This document shows positions 1 through 5,320 of a stretch of DNA of 7,423 bases, piece after piece. Every line of letters begins with the position of its first letter. Position 1 is the stretch's first letter. The translations under genes and the position numbers were made by a program. This stretch comes from Bacteroidota bacterium (GTDB taxonomy: Bacteria > Bacteroidota > Bacteroidia > J057): positions 1-7,423 of the forward strand of contig RFHL01000688.1 in NCBI GenBank assembly GCA_003696875.1, read 5' to 3'. The notes beneath the pieces are model-generated. The model saw only the letters and a list, made by a program, of their open reading frames with translations. It ran no database searches and was not told where the DNA came from.

Positions 1-221
1 CAACCTGCCGGATGCGGGGAACTTGGGCGGCCCAGCCGCCCGCAATTGATTACGCACCGGCGCAGGTTGCAGCGGCGCCTGGGCCAGCGCATCAGCAGGT
101 GCAACCTGCCGGATGCGGGGAACTTGGGCGGCCCAGCGGCCCACAACTGATTACGCACCGGCGCAGGTTGCAGCGGCGCCGGTGTCAGCGCATCGGCAGG
201 TGCAACCTGCCGGATGCGGGG
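1..221. repeat. 101-bp tandem repeat, two full copies plus the start of a third
   Basis: Copy 1 is 1-101, copy 2 is 102-202, and the first 19 bases recur at 203-221 before similarity stops. By eye, copies 1 and 2 differ at 7 of 101 positions. The period is not a multiple of three, so each copy shifts the reading frame, which argues against protein coding. Each copy has internal symmetry. GGGCGGC (25-31) and GCCGCCC (35-41) form a perfect 7-bp hairpin in copy 1, with one mismatch in copy 2. CCGGCGCAGGTTGC (57-70) can pair with GCAACCTGCCGG (101-112) across the copy junction. The array touches the window edge, so the true copy number is unknown. It lies downstream of the acyl-CoA dehydrogenase stop codon. 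The remaining bases, 222-299, show nothing recognisable. Confidence 0.9.
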
Positions 222-299
222 GGCTTTTCACGGCGCAGGCGCATGGCCCGCGGGTTGTTTCCTTGGCAAGAGGCGGTAGGAAGGGTTCACCCGAAGGCA

Positions 300-1784
300 T
301 CACCCCCCAAACAGGCTCTGCACCTTCATGGCGACGGCCATGTCGCCGTCGATGGTGAGCTTGCCGCCCATCAGGGCGGCCATGGGGTCGAGCTTGCCGC
401 GTAACAAGTCCACAAAGTCGCCTTCGGCGAGGCTGAGGGTGCAGTCGGCCGGGCCGTCCTGCGCCTGTAGGGCGTTGGCATCGCCGGTGCCGTCGATCAG
501 GAGGCTGCGGGTGCCCAGGGCCAGCTTGAGGCGGCTGCCGAGGCGCGGGGCAGCGGCGACTTTTTCCGTGAGCCGGGGCAGCAGGGCGTCGAGGTCCGTA
601 GCAGGCGCGGCGGGCGCAGTGCCAGCCGATTGGTACTGCTGGTCGTCGATGACCATCTTGGCGATGATCTCGCGCATGATCTCCGAGGTGCCCCCCCCGA
701 TGGTGCCGATGCGACTGTCGCGGAACATGCGAGCGATTTTGTATTCCTCCATATACCCATAGCCGCCAAAGCACTGCAGGCATTGGTACATCACCTTGTC
801 GGCCAGCTCGGTGGCGAGCAGCTTAGCCATGGAGCTCTCCTTGACGGCGTAGTGGCCGTCGTTGTGCATACGGGCGCAGTGCCGCACAAACTGCTTGACC
901 GACTCGACCTCAGCGGCGAGCTGGGCTATGCGGTGGCGCAGCACCTGAAACTTGCTGATCGGCCGCCCAAAGGCTTTTCGCTGGCCCATGTACTCAAGGG
1001 TATAGGCCAGGGCCGATTCGCAGCCGGCATAGGCCCCGATGGCACCCACGAGCCGCTCCAGCTGCAGGCCCCCCATCAGATAATAAAAGCCCTGGCCCTC
1101 TTCGCCGACGAGGTTCTCAGCCGGCACCCGCACCCCATCGAAGCTCAACTCGGCGGTGTCGGAGGCATGCCAACCCAGCTTGCGCAGCTTGGTGGCCGAT
1201 ACCCCCTCGGCCTGCCGGTCGATGACCAGCAGGGAGATGCCGCCGATCCCGGCGGCGGGGTCGGTCTTGACCACCGTGACGATCAGATCCCCATAGACCG
1301 CATTGGTGATGAAGGTCTTGGCCCCATCGACCACGTAGACGTCGCCCTCGCGACGGGCAGTGGTCTGGATGTTGGCCACATCCGAGCCGGCCCCCGGCTC
1401 ACTGATGCCGATGGCGCTGATCAGCTCGCCCGAGACGATGCCGGGCAGGTATTTTGCCTTGAGCGACTCTGAGCCATGCTTCAGGAGATAGGGGGCGGAC
1501 ATGTACTGTACCACCATCTGATTGATGGCAAAGCCCCCGGAAAAGCATTTGGAGATTTCTTCTACAAAAACCACATCAAAGAAGAAATCCAGCTCACTCC
1601 CGCCGTAGGCGGCGGGATAGCCCAAGCCCAGGAAACCCTGGGCGCCCATCTTTTGCCAGACCTCCGGAGGGATCCGCTGGGCTTCTTCCCAGCTGTCGAT
1701 GTTGGGCATAACCTCCCGATCGAGAAAAGCCCGCAGGCTCTCGCGGAAAAGATTGTGTTCTTCGGTAAAGTAGTAGGCGTCCAT
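300..1784 (-). CDS. Acyl-CoA dehydrogenase with C-terminal SCP2-like sterol/lipid-carrier domain
   Basis: This 494-residue flavoenzyme is predicted to oxidise an acyl-CoA to the trans-2-enoyl-CoA, passing electrons to an electron-transfer flavoprotein (family knowledge). Residues 1-380 are the ACAD fold: ISEPGAGSD (127-135) in the FAD/substrate-binding middle domain, QRKAFG (268-273), QCFGGYGYMEEY (337-348) and GGGTSEIMRE (363-372). The position that holds the catalytic Glu in MCAD/SCAD-type enzymes is Gly here. The general base is therefore probably E243 in LQLERL, the site used by long-chain and isovaleryl-CoA dehydrogenases. After an Ala/Pro-rich linker (about 387-396), residues 397-494 look like an SCP2 domain (LLRGKLDPMAALMGGKLTIDGD). 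ACADs are usually about 380-400 residues, so the extra length is this domain. The ATG at 1784 follows an A-rich leader without a Shine-Dalgarno sequence. The stop is TGA. The substrate cannot be read from the sequence. Confidence 0.95.
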   Translation of the reverse strand: MDAYYFTEEHNLFRESLRAFLDREVMPNIDSWEEAQRIPPEVWQKMGAQGFLGLGYPAAYGGSELDFFFDVVFVEEISKCFSGGFAINQMVVQYMSAPYLLKHGSESLKAKYLPGIVSGELISAIGISEPGAGSDVANIQTTARREGDVYVVDGAKTFITNAVYGDLIVTVVKTDPAAGIGGISLLVIDRQAEGVSATKLRKLGWHASDTAELSFDGVRVPAENLVGEEGQGFYYLMGGLQLERLVGAIGAYAGCESALAYTLEYMGQRKAFGRPISKFQVLRHRIAQLAAEVESVKQFVRHCARMHNDGHYAVKESSMAKLLATELADKVMYQCLQCFGGYGYMEEYKIARMFRDSRIGTIGGGTSEIMREIIAKMVIDDQQYQSAGTAPAAPATDLDALLPRLTEKVAAAPRLGSRLKLALGTRSLLIDGTGDANALQAQDGPADCTLSLAEGDFVDLLRGKLDPMAALMGGKLTIDGDMAVAMKVQSLFGG

Positions 1785-1930
1785 GTTTTTTCGTTATGCG
1801 TTATGCGTTGTGCGTTACAAACTGAATAACTTCTGACTTCTGTTGAACCCTTCCGCGCAGCCCCGTTTACCTTCAAAGGGAAACAACCCGCAGACCTCTT
1901 TCTCTCCTCTGGCTTCTGACTTCTGGCTTC
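1785..1930. repeat. Intergenic spacer with two families of 7-bp repeats
   Basis: This is the gap between the upstream SDR gene and the acyl-CoA dehydrogenase, both on the minus strand. Written on the plus strand, TTATGCG (1794-1800), TTATGCG (1801-1807) and TTGTGCG (1808-1814) are contiguous heptamers ending nine bases from the dehydrogenase start codon. A second family occurs as TAACTTC-TGACTTC (1827-1840) and again as TCTCCTC-TGGCTTC-TGACTTC-TGGCTTC (1903-1930), which abuts the SDR stop codon. The second family recurs at 6100-6127. A weak minus-strand -7-like box (TCAGTTTG, plus positions 1818-1825) sits between the families, but it has no convincing -33 partner. Any regulatory role is unproven. 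Confidence 0.75.
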
Positions 1931-2713
1931 TCAAAACCCCATTTCTCGGGCTGCAAACCAGATCAGCCAGCGCTGGGGCAGGCGGGAGACGAAGCGGTGG
2001 AGCAGCTGCAAGCCGCGATGGGGAATGACCACCGAGCGCCCGCGGTCGAGGGCGCGCAGGGTATCGCGGGCGACGGTCTCGGGGCTTACGCGCATCCAGC
2101 TGTTGAAGAGGGGCGAATCCTCCATGCTTGCCCGGCGGGCAAAGCCGGTCCGCACGGGGGTGGGACAGACCGTGAGGACCCGCACGGGGCTCTGGCGGCG
2201 GCGGAGTTCGTAGTCGATGGCCAGGCTAAACTGCATGACGAAGGCTTTGGAGGCGGCATAAGTGGCGAGGCCGGGCGTGGGGGCATAGGCCGAAATGGAG
2301 GCGAGGTTGATGATCCTTCCCGCTCCGCGGATGAGCATGTCCCGCAGGAAATAGCGGGTCAGGCTGTAAAGCGTCTGCACATGCAGGCGTAGCATGGCGA
2401 GCTCATGCTCGGGATCGGTCTCGTCGATGAAGCCGCTGCTGCCAAAGCCGGCATTGTTGATGAGGAGGTCTACCGGAAAGCCGAGGTCGCGGGTCCAGAG
2501 GTGGACCTCCTGCGCCGCGCCTGCGGCGCTGAGGTCGCAGGCGTAGGTATGGACTTCGAGTTGCGGAAAGGCGACCTGCAGGTCGGCGCGGGCGGCTTCG
2601 AGCTCGGCGGCTTCGAGGGCGACCCAGAGTAGTCGGTGTCCCCGCGCCGCAAGGGCGCGGGAGAGGGCCAGACCGATGCCGCTGGAACCGCCGGTGATGA
2701 GGGTGGTGGGCAT
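1931..2713 (-). CDS. Short-chain dehydrogenase/reductase (classical SDR) with atypical catalytic Asn position
   Basis: This is a 260-residue NAD(P)-dependent oxidoreductase with a Rossmann fold. Visible motifs are the cofactor loop TGGSSGIG (7-14), an Asp-Leu (60-61) that usually contacts the adenine, NNAG (86-89), catalytic Ser139 or Ser141 in NLASISAY, YAASK (Y152, K156) and CPTPVRTGF (183-191). The helix residue that is Asn in the usual Asn-Ser-Tyr-Lys tetrad reads His111 here (LRLHVQT, codon CAT). The C-terminal tail has a hydrophobic stretch ending WLIWFAAREMGF, which may contact a membrane or line a lipid pocket. I chose the ATG at 2713. The longer reading starts with TTG at 2737 and adds only eight residues ahead of the beta-strand that opens the fold. 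The substrate is unknown; acyl, sterol or ketone reduction are all possible. It lies 146 bp upstream of the acyl-CoA dehydrogenase and may be co-transcribed with it. Confidence 0.93.
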   Translation of the reverse strand: MPTTLITGGSSGIGLALSRALAARGHRLLWVALEAAELEAARADLQVAFPQLEVHTYACDLSAAGAAQEVHLWTRDLGFPVDLLINNAGFGSSGFIDETDPEHELAMLRLHVQTLYSLTRYFLRDMLIRGAGRIINLASISAYAPTPGLATYAASKAFVMQFSLAIDYELRRRQSPVRVLTVCPTPVRTGFARRASMEDSPLFNSWMRVSPETVARDTLRALDRGRSVVIPHRGLQLLHRFVSRLPQRWLIWFAAREMGF

Positions 2714-2950
2714 AAAACGAATCAGCAGGCTACCCAATTGGCAGCCATTTAGCCCATCAAGATACAGGATGCACAGGAAAAAACCGCCGGAGATACGGCT
2801 CCTTCATCGTCAAAAATGCCTCAATCGCCCCTCAATGGGCACTTCCTTCGTATATTTGCTGGAAACGTGCCTGCTTTTCCCCAACCTCCGCTGGCACACC
2901 CAACCCAAAAAACCCCTAGGCAGGAGCATTTTCCTCGTATATTCAACCAT
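2714..2950. promoter_or_regulatory. Divergent intergenic region with candidate -7 boxes
   Basis: This 237-bp gap separates the minus-strand SDR gene from the plus-strand toxin-antitoxin pair, so it should hold promoters in both directions. TATATTTG at 2851-2858 matches the Bacteroidota -7 consensus TAnnTTTG on the plus strand, and TATATTCA at 2938-2945 is a weaker match just before the antitoxin ATG. Both are preceded by TCG. Neither has a clear TTG at the expected -33 distance, so the assignment is tentative. I found no strong minus-strand promoter by eye. A plus-strand reading frame is open from an ATG at 2816 into the antitoxin gene, but its first 45 residues resemble nothing I know. Confidence 0.3.
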
Positions 2951-3172
2951 ATGAACTACCAAGCCTATCTCACCCTGGACCCACAGGTGCGTTTCGGGAG
3001 GCCCTGTATCGTGGGTACCCGAATCTCTGTCTATGATATTCTGGGATGGATGGCCCAGGGAATGAGCATACAAGACATCCAGGCTGATTTCCCGGAACTG
3101 GAAGAAGTCCATATCCGAGCCTGCCTCGCCTATGCCGCCGACAGAGAACGGCGCATGAAGATTGCTTCCTGA
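2951..3172 (+). CDS. DUF433 family antitoxin
   Basis: This 73-residue protein matches the DUF433 family (VapB-like antitoxins): an N-terminal segment with RFGRPCIVGTRISVYDIL (about 17-34), then a helix-turn-helix-like part (MSIQDIQADFPELEEVHIRA) and a short helical tail. It probably binds its own promoter and neutralises the PIN-like toxin encoded directly downstream (family knowledge and inference). The ATG at 2951 gives the family's usual length; the in-frame ATG at 2816 would add 45 unrelated residues. Its TGA overlaps the next gene's ATG as TGATG at 3170-3174, the translational coupling typical of such pairs. By eye the two genes are richer in A+T than the acyl-CoA genes around them, which would fit acquisition by transfer. 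There is no Shine-Dalgarno sequence, and a TATATT box lies only a few bases upstream. Confidence 0.9.
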   Translation: MNYQAYLTLDPQVRFGRPCIVGTRISVYDILGWMAQGMSIQDIQADFPELEEVHIRACLAYAADRERRMKIAS

Positions 3173-3505
3173 TGCTCCTTATTCGACCAAAATATTTCTT
3201 ACCGCATTCTGCCGCTGTTGGAAAATGATTTTCCCGGAAGCTTGCATGTGAGCAGATGTGGCCTTCCGATACCGGCCAAGGACCAGGAAATTTGGGATTT
3301 CGCCGCCAGGCAGGGGCTGGTTGTGGTTACTTTTGATGAAGATTTCAGAGATCTACAGGCTGTAAGAGGTAGCCCGCCCAAAATTATCTGGTTACCTATG
3401 GGAAATCTTCCCTCCCGGCAACTAGCGGAAAAATTTCTTGCCGTCCGAGATTCCATTCAGGAATTAATCTCCAATCCGGAACTCGATCTGTTAGAAGCCT
3501 ACTGA
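3172..3505 (+). pseudogene. DUF5615 PIN-like toxin, apparently frameshifted near its N terminus
   Basis: From TTG at 3218 the frame reads ENDFPGSLHVSRCGL, then DQEIWDFAARQGLVVVTFDEDF and PPKIIWLPMGNL. This is the DUF5615 (Mut7-C/PIN-like RNase) pattern. Family members normally begin M-L-L-I-D-Q-N-I-S-Y-R. The ATG overlapping the antitoxin stop (3172-3174) encodes M-L-L-I and then continues R-P-K to an early TGA. One frame over, from GAC at 3185, the sequence reads DQNISYRILPLLENDFPGS. Removing a single base near 3184 (ATTCGAC to ATTGAC) restores the whole expected N terminus, including the acidic Asp of the active site. So this is either a genuine inactivating +1 insertion or a sequencing error. 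Translation from TTG 3218 would give a 95-residue protein lacking the first strand and that Asp. Confidence 0.85.
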
Positions 3506-3575
3506 CCATGAGTCGTTGCCTTCTTTCACCCTCAGGCACCTCGGGAGCTTTTGTCCACATTGTCAGCACTTTCTC

Positions 3576-3606
3576 TTTGGTTCCCTGTGAATCTGTCGTA
3601 TATTAC
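3576..3606 (+). promoter_or_regulatory. Candidate Bacteroidota-type promoter for the catalase-like gene
   Basis: TTTG at 3576-3579 and TATATTAC at 3599-3606 are 19 bp apart. This resembles the -33 TTG / -7 TAnnTTTG arrangement of Bacteroidota sigma-ABfr promoters, with a partial match in the second box. The downstream ATG at 3635 is 28 bp further on, a plausible leader length. TCGTATATT at this box also occurs twice upstream of the antitoxin gene. This is by-eye pattern matching only. Confidence 0.35.
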
Positions 3607-3634
3607 TTCAGCTTCTGGAACCAATTTCTCCTCC

Positions 3635-5086
3635 ATGCCTCCCAAACGACGCCTCGAACCCGGGAAAGAATACCCGATTCCGCACGAGAACCGGTATATC
3701 CACGAGATGATATCGGAGACGATCGCGCAGTTGACCCATGACTACGCGCCCGGGGACACCCCGCGGGAGTTTCACCCCAAGGAGCACGCCCTGCTCAAGG
3801 CCGAGTTTATCGTGAATCCCGACCTGGCCGGCGACCTGCGCGTCGGGCTGTTTGCCGAGCCTCGGACCTACCTGGCCTTTGTGCGCTACTCCAATAGTAG
3901 TCACGTGCCTAAGCCCGACATCAAGAAGGATGTGCGCGGCATGGTCCTCAAGCTCACCGGCGTCCCGGGCGAGAAGCTGCTCAACAATGGTAACCGCACC
4001 GACGTACAGGACTTCCTGTTGGCCAGCAACCAGCGGTTTTTTGCCCGGGAAATACGCGAGTTTCAGAAGACCATCAAGGCGGTGACGGGCCCACCCCTCG
4101 GGCTACTCGGCTATCTACTCTCCAGCCCGCGCCACCTCGCGGTGCTGCGCCGCAGCCTGTAGGCCAATGGCCGCTACGGCAACCTGCTGCAAATCCCCTA
4201 TTGGAGTACCACGCCCTATCAGTTTGGTGATCCCGCGCGAGCGGTCAAGTATCACTTGCGGCCCGTAAGTGGAGAAAAGGATCCTATCCCGAAAAAACCG
4301 AACGATTGGTACTTGCGTGAGGCCATGAGCCGCACCCTGCGCGAACAAGAGGTATGGTTTGACTTCATGGTGCAGTTTCAGGAACATCCCGAAACCATGC
4401 CCATCGAGGACTCGACCATCATTTGGACTTCGCCCTACGTAAAACTGGCCAAGCTGCGCATTCTCCAGCAAGATTTTGCCCATGAAGCGCAGCTGGCGAA
4501 AGGCCAAAACATGTCCTTCAATCCCTGGCATAGTCTGTCGGCGCATCGCCCCCTCGGCGGCCCCAACCGGGCCCGCCGTGCCATCTATGCTTCCCTCTCC
4601 GAATTTCGCCTGAGCCGGAACCAGGCTCCGGCCCCGCTTCCCCCTTCTCCCCCTGTAATCACCTCACCTATGCCCCCCTCCAACAAGCAAATCGTCATGG
4701 AGATGATGTCCGCCTACGAGCACAAGGACATCCCAAAAGTCCTGAGTATGATGTCGACCGACGTCGTGTGGTTCACGCCCGGCGACCCCAAAACCATCCC
4801 CTTCTCTGGTACGCACCTCGGCCGGGAAGGGGTGGCAGCCTACTTTGGCCTGCAAGCCAAAATCCTGAAGTTCACCGCCTTTAAACCCCTGGGACTGGTC
4901 GGATCGGACGATGAACCGAGACAGGTGGTCCTCATCAACGAGACGGCGCTGGTACTGGCGACCCAAAAAACCTACACCATGGACTTTGCCCTCGTGATCA
5001 CCCTCGAAAACCAAATGGTGACCCACGTCGAGGTGCTTATGGACACGCAACAGGTAGCCGAGGCCTTTCAGCCGGACAAGAAGTAA
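3635..5086 (+). pseudogene. Catalase-related haem protein fused to a SnoaL-like domain, interrupted by in-frame TAG
   Basis: The frame starting at ATG 3635 reads a catalase-like domain (about residues 1-325). It contains FHPKEHALLKAEF with H47 as probable distal His, then DLRVGLFAEP, VRYSNSS, KKDVRGMVLKLTGVPGEKLL and VQDFLLASNQRFF. A TAG at 4160-4162 (codon 176) stops it. The same frame then continues for 307 residues: IPYWSTTPYQFGD, AVKYHLRP, SAHRPLGGPNRARRAIYASLSEFRLS. The last stretch matches the catalase pattern R-x3-Y-x6-R-L, which makes Y318 (4586-4588) the likely proximal haem ligand. A Pro-rich linker leads into a SnoaL/NTF2-like fold (about 348-483). The product ending at the TAG would lack the haem Tyr, so it should be non-functional without readthrough. 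It resembles the short catalase-like proteins (y4iL or srpA type) rather than true catalases; the activity is unknown. A longer TTG start at 3551 is less likely. Confidence 0.85.
4670..5086 (+). CDS. SnoaL/NTF2-like domain, C-terminal module of the fusion or separate protein from ATG 4670
   Basis: From M-P-P-S-N-K the sequence follows the SnoaL-like (ketosteroid-isomerase-like, NTF2 superfamily) plan: an N-terminal helix pair (NKQIVMEMMSAYEHKDIPKV), then VWFTPGDPKTIPFSGTHLG, REGVAAYFGL, and strands ending VTHVEVLMDTQQVAEAF. The family forms a cone-shaped alpha+beta barrel used as a small-molecule pocket by cyclases, hydrolases and isomerases, and in many members of unknown function. No stop separates it from the catalase-like domain, and the link is proline-rich, so a fusion is the simplest reading. 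The in-frame ATG at 4670 could give a separate 138-residue protein, particularly as the upstream TAG would otherwise block its expression. No Shine-Dalgarno sequence precedes this ATG. Confidence 0.6.
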   Translation: MPPSNKQIVMEMMSAYEHKDIPKVLSMMSTDVVWFTPGDPKTIPFSGTHLGREGVAAYFGLQAKILKFTAFKPLGLVGSDDEPRQVVLINETALVLATQKTYTMDFALVITLENQMVTHVEVLMDTQQVAEAFQPDKK

Positions 5087-5320
5087 CGGTAGCGTGCGCT
5101 TTGGATAAAAATCGCTTTTCGTGACTCCAATCAACGATTGTCATGCTGAAGGAAGTGAAGCATCTCATGGGACACGCGAGATCCTTTACCGGCGCCCTGC
5201 GGACTGGCTCAGGATGGCACCCAATCATTTGATGTACAGCCGATTAAAAAAAAACTTTCTCCGTTTATCCTAAACTCACGGTAGTTAGTGGAAAAGGCCT
5301 TTTCGATCTGCGATATCCCC
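5087..5320. other. Convergent intergenic region, no gene
   Basis: This 234-bp gap separates the ends of the catalase/SnoaL reading frame and the enoyl-CoA-reductase-like SDR. Apart from the palindromic repeat at 5139-5219, it has a run of nine A residues near 5247-5255. On the minus strand this is a T-run downstream of the SDR stop and could mark termination, but I see no strong GC-rich stem beside it. No RNA gene is recognisable. Confidence 0.6.
5139..5219. repeat. Imperfect palindromic intergenic repeat
   Basis: The unit opens with TGTCATGCTGAAGGAAGTGA and closes with GGCTCAGGATGGCA. The end, reverse-complemented, begins TGCCATCCTGAG, so the termini pair as an imperfect inverted repeat. 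GCATCTC and GAGATCC in the interior can also pair. This resembles the dispersed GTCATnCTGA...GAGATCCTTC...CTCAGGATGAC repeats I recognise from many bacterial genomes, Bacteroidota included. It sits between convergent genes and may act as a bidirectional terminator or mRNA-stabilising hairpin. It carries no coding sequence. Confidence 0.7.

Noticed and set aside
1..221. CRISPR array
   Set aside because: The whole 101-bp unit is conserved, with no variable spacers between short repeats.
12..404. A 130-codon plus-strand open frame through the tandem repeat
   Set aside because: The repeat period of 101 changes frame at each copy, the frame then overlaps the acyl-CoA dehydrogenase end on the other strand, and the product (Arg/Gly/Gln-rich) resembles nothing.
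630..1472. Long plus-strand open frame of 280 codons
   Set aside because: It is antisense to the well-supported acyl-CoA dehydrogenase and is explained by GC-rich codon structure; no family pattern is seen.
2714..2737. Longer SDR start at 2737
   Set aside because: It uses a TTG codon and adds eight residues before the first beta-strand; ATG at 2713 fits the fold better.
2816..2950. N-terminal extension of the DUF433 antitoxin from ATG 2816
   Set aside because: It adds 45 residues without family similarity to a protein whose usual length is reached from ATG 2951, and it would span the candidate promoter boxes.
4160..4162. TAG decoded as pyrrolysine or by a reassigned code
   Set aside because: TAG is a genuine stop for the BKACE gene in this window, and nothing suggests pyrrolysine machinery; mutation or error is simpler.
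4115..4546. Minus-strand 143-codon frame across the TAG region
   Set aside because: It is antisense to the catalase-like domain, which continues on the plus strand with clear family motifs.
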